42,736 nt of DNA from a virus. A program made the position numbers and the translations under genes. This document shows positions 37,966-42,736 of this stretch, in pieces. The stretch lies in the IMG/VR virus record IMGVR_UViG_3300050821_020419, positions 1 to 42,736 of that record; one strand, written 5' to 3'. Under the pieces are notes generated by a model. The model did no database searches and was not told the DNA's origin. It saw nothing but the letters and a program-made list of their open reading frames with translations. Each line of letters opens with the position of its first letter. Within the stretch, counting starts at the first letter, position 1.

Positions 37966-38721
37966 ATGGCAACAGGTAATAGTATAAATGCCAATGGGTC
38001 GGGCATAGCGAAATATGACGGCGCCGGAACTTGGTCAACCACCACAACGACCCAGCACAATGCTTTAGTGGGGGGAACAAGTAACGCCATTGTAAACGTT
38101 GCTCCAACGGCTACCGCAGGCGTTCCTTTAGTGAGTAATGGAAGTTCGTCTGATCCTTCATTTAGTACAGCCCTGATCGCCGGCGGCGGAACAGCAAGTA
38201 CAAGTTTTACTACTAATGGTGTAGTAGTTTCAGGGGCCACAAGTACCACGGCGTTAACTGCTATCCAGCTCACTACGAATGGCGGCCTAATCATTGGCGG
38301 TACAACTCCCGCTGAAGCTACGTTAACTGCTGGTACCGGTATCAGTATCGTGAACGCCTCTAACAGCATTACAATTAACTCCACTGGCGGTGGACTCACT
38401 TGGTCTGTTGTCACAGGAACATCCCAATCAGCGGCTATCAACAACGGATACTTTACCAATAATGTAGGATTGGTTACCGTTACTCTTCCAACAACAGCGG
38501 CTGTTGGAACCGTACAGGCAGTCTCAGGAATGGGGGCAGGCGGTTGGAAGATAGCTCAGAATGCCCTACAGCAGATTTTTTTCGGCATCACCACCACTAC
38601 CGCCGGTACCGGAGGATCTCTAGCATCAACTCAGCAGTATGATGCTATAGAAATGGTCTGTAACGTTGCAAACACTTCATGGGTCGTTCAATCCGTTATA
38701 GGTAACATAACTGTTGTGTAA
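37966..38721 (+). CDS. tail fibre protein, paralogue of preceding
   Basis: A 251-residue fibre protein. The Thr/Ser-rich shaft (TTTQHNALVGGTSNAIVNVA; ISIVNASNSITINSTGGG) is followed by the same C-terminal domain as in the previous gene (WKIAQNALQQIFFGITTTT; IEMVCNVANTSWVVQSVIGN). A long antisense frame here (37464-38459) is not real. GGAG precedes the ATG. Confidence 0.65.
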   Translation: MATGNSINANGSGIAKYDGAGTWSTTTTTQHNALVGGTSNAIVNVAPTATAGVPLVSNGSSSDPSFSTALIAGGGTASTSFTTNGVVVSGATSTTALTAIQLTTNGGLIIGGTTPAEATLTAGTGISIVNASNSITINSTGGGLTWSVVTGTSQSAAINNGYFTNNVGLVTVTLPTTAAVGTVQAVSGMGAGGWKIAQNALQQIFFGITTTTAGTGGSLASTQQYDAIEMVCNVANTSWVVQSVIGNITVV

Positions 38722-38728
38722 GGATTAA

Positions 38729-41401
38729 ATGGCTAACATAGGCAATAGCCTAAATCTCCCAGCATCTTCGACTGCTAATTCCCTCACTTTGGGAAACGGC
38801 GCTACTCTATTAACTTCTAACATATTAGAAGTCAAAGGATCAGCTGCTTTTGGCTCTTATGCTGGAACAGCAGCACCATCTAACGGCGTTCTAGTATCCG
38901 GCTATTCTGGATTTGGAATCAGTTCCCCGACGGCGAGTCTACATCTATCTAGAAGTGCTGTTGCGACTTCTGGTTCGGCTCCTTACTTTCAATTAGACAC
39001 GGTTGCCGACACTACCTTGACAACTACGGTAGAAGTTCCGATTGTTTATCTCAACTTAGCCGCAGCTTCACAACAATGGGCTACAGGAACGATAGCCAAT
39101 CAAAGGCATGTTCGTATTTCTCAACCCACTATGACTTTCGTGGGAGGATCTACCGTTACAAATGCCACCGTGTTAGAGGTAGATGGCCCTACAGCGGCAG
39201 GAACCAACGCAACCTTGACTGCTACTCATGGTATTCTTGTGGGCGCAGGAACTGGAGGCGCAGGAACACAGACTAACGTTTATGGCATATACGCCACGAA
39301 TCCAGGCTTTGGAACGCGCAAGATAGCTCTATATGCCGACAATGCCTCTGTTGGATTTACAGCGGTATCGCCTCCAAGTAGCGGAATGATTGTAAATGGA
39401 AACTTGGGCGTAGGAACTTCATCACCGGCTTCGTCTGCTAAAGTTGCGATTACTCCGGCCATTTCTTCTGGTAGCGTAACTACTGGACTTTTAGTTAACC
39501 CTACTTATACCGTTGCGTCAGGAACTCTTTATGGCCAGCAAATAACTTCTGCCTTCAATCCCCCTACTGGCGACACCTATACGGCTAGTTATGGTCTTTA
39601 TGTAGCCCCAACAAGCACTCCCGTAGGAACTGGAACTACGACGACTTCTTACGGTCTTTATGTTGCTGGAACGGTCGTGAGTGCGAATACTGTGTCTACT
39701 TCTTATGGTGCCTATATAGCCGCTCCCTCTGGAGCTGGGACAATCACCACAAACATTGCTCTCTACGCGGATAACTTAAGTGTAGGATATGCATCGAATG
39801 CGACTCCAACTAACGGTTTGATTATCAGCGGCTCGACTCTCATTGGAACAACCACCGATGACGGTTCCCATAAGCTTCAAGTGTCGGGAACTATCTTAGG
39901 CACTGCCATTACTCTCACCACGGGCGCGACAAATGGCTACGTTCTTACATCAGATGCTAGCGGCAATGGTACATGGCAAGTTAACACCGGTTCGGTTAGC
40001 TCCGTAAGTGGCACCACAAATCAGATTGTAGCATCTCCCTCAACAGGGGCAGTTGTTGTTGGATTCCCAGCAACAGCGGGTATTTCGATCGGAAGCTATC
40101 AAGCTAATTCTCCCCCTACAGGCGGTATCTTGATGCCAGGGCCTCTCGTTATAGGAACGACTGCTCTAACCAATAATGGATACGTGGTAGTCAAGCCAAC
40201 TCTCAGTTCTGGAACTATCTCAAATGGATTGATCGTTAATCCAACTTACACCGTATCTGGGTCTAATTCTGGAGGTACAGGAATATTCACTGGAACCTAC
40301 ACGCCTCCAGCAGGAAGCACTTATCCAACTATAACTGGATTTCAGTCTCAAACTACTGTTAGTTCGACTAGTAGCGGAGCTGTGACGACTGTAAATGGAC
40401 TTGTAGTTAATCCGATTATCAATATGTCAAGTACCGGAGGAGTTACAACTCTTTACGGAATCTACACTCAGACCACAGTTACAGCCGGAACCGTATCAAC
40501 TTACTATGGCCTATATGTAGATACTCCATCTGTCACCGGAAGCATTACGACAGGATATACAGCTATTCTAGGGCCAACCAATGCAGCAAAGGTCGGTATT
40601 GGAACAAATACCCCCGCTAATCTTCTAGATGTAAATGGAGGGGTTGCAATAGGTTCTTATGCTGGCTCGTCAGGGGTTTCTAATGGTCTCGTCGTTAGCG
40701 GACAGGTAGGTGTTGGCACAGCCACCCCAGATTCAAGCTCTGTCATGCAAATGTCTTCCACAAGTCAAGGTCTTCTCATTCCTTCCATGACTTTCACTCA
40801 GAAAAACGCCATCTCTTCTCCAGCTGTAGGACTTACCGTCTTTGATAGCACAGAATCTCAATACTCCCAATATTGTACTGTGACAGATATAACAGCTGTC
40901 CAGAATAGTGCATCTCAAAACGTATCTGTCACAAGTGCCGCCGCTTGGAATTTCGTCATGATGGGATCTTGGTGGGAAGTCGCTCTATCTACGGGACTCA
41001 GCACATTTAGTTGGACTTCTAATGCTGCGATCGGAACTTTCACCGTGTCTCAGTGCTCAGGAATACAAAGTAATGGATCTAATAGCAGTTATCTAGATTA
41101 CGTTTTACCCAATAATCCTCCAGTAGGCGTTTACATGATCGAGTGGTTCACTCTTCTAGACACAGCAGCTGGGAAAATAGATGTATCCGTTAAAGCAAAT
41201 GGAGCAGTTGGCTACACTATCATTCGAAATACTTTTGACAGTTACAGCGCGGACAGAACTATTTGTATGATGAGAGAGATGACGGCTGTAACTGCGTCAG
41301 GCAACACATTCAATGTCAGATTTGCCGCGAACGGTAAAAACTCATCAAGTGGTAGTTTTTTTGTTAATATGGTACAGTTGCGAATAACCCGTGTAGGGTA
41401 A
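38729..41401 (+). CDS. large tail fibre protein
   Basis: An 890-residue fibre protein. It has several copies of the fibre turn G-x-G-T-x-x-P-x-x-x-L-x-V (GVGTSSPASSAKV; GIGTNTPANLLDVNG; GVGTATPDSSSVM) and repeats such as ALYADNASVG/ALYADNLSVG and GLLVNPTYTVASG/GLIVNPTYTVSGS, showing internal duplication. Near the C-terminus the LIPSMTFTQKNAISSPAVGL segment marks the usual transition to a receptor-binding head domain of about 200 residues. It is the largest fibre and likely the main host-range determinant. Confidence 0.75.
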   Translation: MANIGNSLNLPASSTANSLTLGNGATLLTSNILEVKGSAAFGSYAGTAAPSNGVLVSGYSGFGISSPTASLHLSRSAVATSGSAPYFQLDTVADTTLTTTVEVPIVYLNLAAASQQWATGTIANQRHVRISQPTMTFVGGSTVTNATVLEVDGPTAAGTNATLTATHGILVGAGTGGAGTQTNVYGIYATNPGFGTRKIALYADNASVGFTAVSPPSSGMIVNGNLGVGTSSPASSAKVAITPAISSGSVTTGLLVNPTYTVASGTLYGQQITSAFNPPTGDTYTASYGLYVAPTSTPVGTGTTTTSYGLYVAGTVVSANTVSTSYGAYIAAPSGAGTITTNIALYADNLSVGYASNATPTNGLIISGSTLIGTTTDDGSHKLQVSGTILGTAITLTTGATNGYVLTSDASGNGTWQVNTGSVSSVSGTTNQIVASPSTGAVVVGFPATAGISIGSYQANSPPTGGILMPGPLVIGTTALTNNGYVVVKPTLSSGTISNGLIVNPTYTVSGSNSGGTGIFTGTYTPPAGSTYPTITGFQSQTTVSSTSSGAVTTVNGLVVNPIINMSSTGGVTTLYGIYTQTTVTAGTVSTYYGLYVDTPSVTGSITTGYTAILGPTNAAKVGIGTNTPANLLDVNGGVAIGSYAGSSGVSNGLVVSGQVGVGTATPDSSSVMQMSSTSQGLLIPSMTFTQKNAISSPAVGLTVFDSTESQYSQYCTVTDITAVQNSASQNVSVTSAAAWNFVMMGSWWEVALSTGLSTFSWTSNAAIGTFTVSQCSGIQSNGSNSSYLDYVLPNNPPVGVYMIEWFTLLDTAAGKIDVSVKANGAVGYTIIRNTFDSYSADRTICMMREMTAVTASGNTFNVRFAANGKNSSSGSFFVNMVQLRITRVG

Positions 41402-41427
41402 ATTTTACATGACACAGGAAGTATAAT

Positions 41428-41583
41428 ATGAAGTTTTTAGAACTCACAGAAGAAGCAGAAAAAGCATTGGCCCAAGTGGTAGATCACGCTCTTAAAGCGG
41501 GTGGATTGGCAGTACATCACCTAGTAAACCAGGTAATGTCGACTCTAAAGGATAAACCACCTGAACCGCCAGTTGCTCAATGA
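41428..41583 (+). CDS. 51-residue protein between fibre genes
   Basis: A short helical protein (LTEEAEKALAQVVDHALKAG, then LVNQVMSTLKDKPPEPPVAQ). GGAAG precedes the ATG, and its stop overlaps the next gene start (ATGA), so it is coupled to the last fibre. It may be a fibre chaperone or an attachment helix. No family is recognised. Confidence 0.6.
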   Translation: MKFLELTEEAEKALAQVVDHALKAGGLAVHHLVNQVMSTLKDKPPEPPVAQ

Positions 41584-42736
41584 CAAGTCCTATAAACCAA
41601 TCAGTTTATCTTATAGCCAATGCTGTTGGAACTATTCGGGCTCCGATCCAGGAGCCCTTCGATCCTACTCCTCATAACATCAATTATTCTCTTTTTCAAC
41701 CTTGGCAAAATACTTTAACTGGCGTCCTATGGCAGCTCAACTCTTTCTCCGCCTCTAATGGAGTCATAACGGCAAACTGGATCGAGTTCGCACTCCAATC
41801 GAATGTTGTACAATCGATCGTAGCAATCCCTCCTCTCAATGCGAGTGCAGCCGTCGGAGCGGTGGTGCTGTCCTTGACAACTCCTCTTATAGGTCAATAT
41901 GGAGGAACGGGCGTCAATAACGCAGGTCTCACTATTAATCTTGGATCTCCAACGACAGGATATGTATTAACTTCCGATGTTAGTGGTAACGCAACCTGGC
42001 AACCTGTGCCAGCGGCTGGCGGTCTAACATTAGGCGCTTTTGGATCAGTTCCGAATGCTGACGGTTTAACTCTTACTGGAAACGTTCTTAACATGCAACC
42101 AGCCGATGGAACTCATCCTGGAGGCGTAAGCACAACTTCCCAAACATTTGCTGGGGCAAAAAACTTCGCTATTTCTGTTTCTTCTCCAATTTTTGCGGTA
42201 TTATCTGGAGGAGGAGGAACATCTCAAATCGAATATCCTTCATCTGCGGCTAACTATAACTTCAATCTGCCTTCTACTGCTGGAACTTCTGGATATTTTT
42301 TAACCAGCGCAGGGGGGGGCAGTTCTCCCATGACGTGGACAGCTACCATCCCAGTTACAAATGGTGGCACTAACAATACTAGTTTCACTGCTTACTCGGT
42401 CATTTGTGCTGGAACGACATCCACGGGGACATTCCAAAACGTTTCTGGTCTAGGATCATCTGGACAGGTTCTCACTAGTGGAGGCGCGGGCGCTCTTCCT
42501 ACTTGGGAAACTGGCCCTACTGGCGCTGGGGGATGGATTGTTCTTTCTACACAAAGTGTAAGCGGCGTTACAGAAGTTGATTTTACCTCTGTGATTACCT
42601 CAACTTACAATAACTATGTGTTAGCTATAAGTTCTCCCGGCTCAGCTCTAGGTTTGCAAACATCTACCAATAACGGGTCTTCTTATTCATCTACAGGATA
42701 TGTTTGTAGTCCAATTCAGACGGACTCTATTCCTTT
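41580..42736 (+). CDS. tail fibre protein, N-terminal part (continues at 1-302)
   Basis: The first 385 codons of a 453-residue fibre protein that continues at base 1. It starts TSPINQSVYLIANAVGTIRA, with Trp-containing segments and then beta-rich shaft pieces (YVLTSDVSGNATWQPVPAAG), a motif also present in the 38729 protein (YVLTSDASGNGTWQ). The ATG overlaps the previous stop. It is open to the window end only because the circular genome is cut here. Confidence 0.8.
   Translation, partial: MTSPINQSVYLIANAVGTIRAPIQEPFDPTPHNINYSLFQPWQNTLTGVLWQLNSFSASNGVITANWIEFALQSNVVQSIVAIPPLNASAAVGAVVLSLTTPLIGQYGGTGVNNAGLTINLGSPTTGYVLTSDVSGNATWQPVPAAGGLTLGAFGSVPNADGLTLTGNVLNMQPADGTHPGGVSTTSQTFAGAKNFAISVSSPIFAVLSGGGGTSQIEYPSSAANYNFNLPSTAGTSGYFLTSAGGGSSPMTWTATIPVTNGGTNNTSFTAYSVICAGTTSTGTFQNVSGLGSSGQVLTSGGAGALPTWETGPTGAGGWIVLSTQSVSGVTEVDFTSVITSTYNNYVLAISSPGSALGLQTSTNNGSSYSSTGYVCSPIQTDSIP

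Noticed and set aside
37464-38459. Long open frame of 331 codons on the minus strand across fibre genes
   Set aside because: It is antisense to two plus-strand genes with ribosome sites and shared fibre domains; its Pro/Val-rich product is the mirror of Thr/Gly/Asn-rich fibre codons. No start signal supports it.

Overview
The window is a nearly self-contained, circular double-stranded DNA bacteriophage genome. The first 97 bases are identical to the last 97 (1-97 = 42640-42736) and one tail-fibre gene reads straight through the junction, so the unique length is about 42,639 bp. Gene content points to a short-tailed (podovirus-like) phage: P22-like small terminase and portal, PBSX-type large terminase, an N4-gp56-type major capsid protein, a scaffold-like protein, a tail accessory protein, two internal virion (ejection-type) proteins and a long run of fibre genes. 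I see no tape measure, sheath, DNA polymerase or RNA polymerase. Shine-Dalgarno sites and sigma70-type promoters say the host is a bacterium; the sequence alone does not identify it.

Layout. 1-572: end of the last fibre gene and two tiny Lys/His-rich peptides. 573-2140 (minus): YqaJ exonuclease and ERF annealing protein, driven from a promoter/operator shared with a divergent HTH regulator (2215, plus). 2697-3688 (minus): RusA resolvase and small genes. 3909-5698 (plus): replication-initiator-like protein, an unknown gene, a roughly 190-nt structured non-coding stretch and a SpoVG-like gene. 5691-6577 (minus): four small genes under a second copy of the 2.2-kb promoter. 6702-12558 (plus): small genes, terminase subunits, zinc-binding small proteins, portal and a tiny lipoprotein. 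12530-17844 (minus): accessory block with a tRNA-Asn, a tRNA-like element, a DIP1984-like protein, small membrane proteins (probable lysis region), two DUF551-type proteins and an RNA ligase. 17960-18662: small genes around a cloverleaf-like RNA with its own terminator. 19218-28813 (plus): scaffold, capsid and tail structure. 28810-31916 (minus): helicase, IS30-like HTH protein, integrase-like/HTH fusion. 32021-42736 (plus): internal virion proteins and fibres.

The most interesting object is an 822-nt group I intron (19943-20764) that splits the major capsid gene after only 43 coding bases. It has a recognisable P1 with the U.G splice pair, a P7 pairing, a P9 hairpin ending at the 3' splice site and an internal zinc-finger ORF. 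Second is a protein that keeps the N-terminal and core-binding domains of a tyrosine recombinase but carries an HTH domain where the catalytic domain should be. Other unusual points are two candidate non-coding RNAs, a portal gene whose conserved N-terminus has no start codon in frame, and a set of shared promoter/operator sequences that suggest a common regulatory circuit.

How it works together: the HTH protein at 2215 probably controls the recombination operon and the matching operon at 6.6 kb through repeated TTGACT promoters. Exo/ERF/RusA recombine replicating DNA started by the 3909 protein. TerS/TerL/portal package DNA into capsids built from the scaffold and the spliced capsid protein. 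The RNA ligase and tRNA genes may protect translation from host RNA damage.
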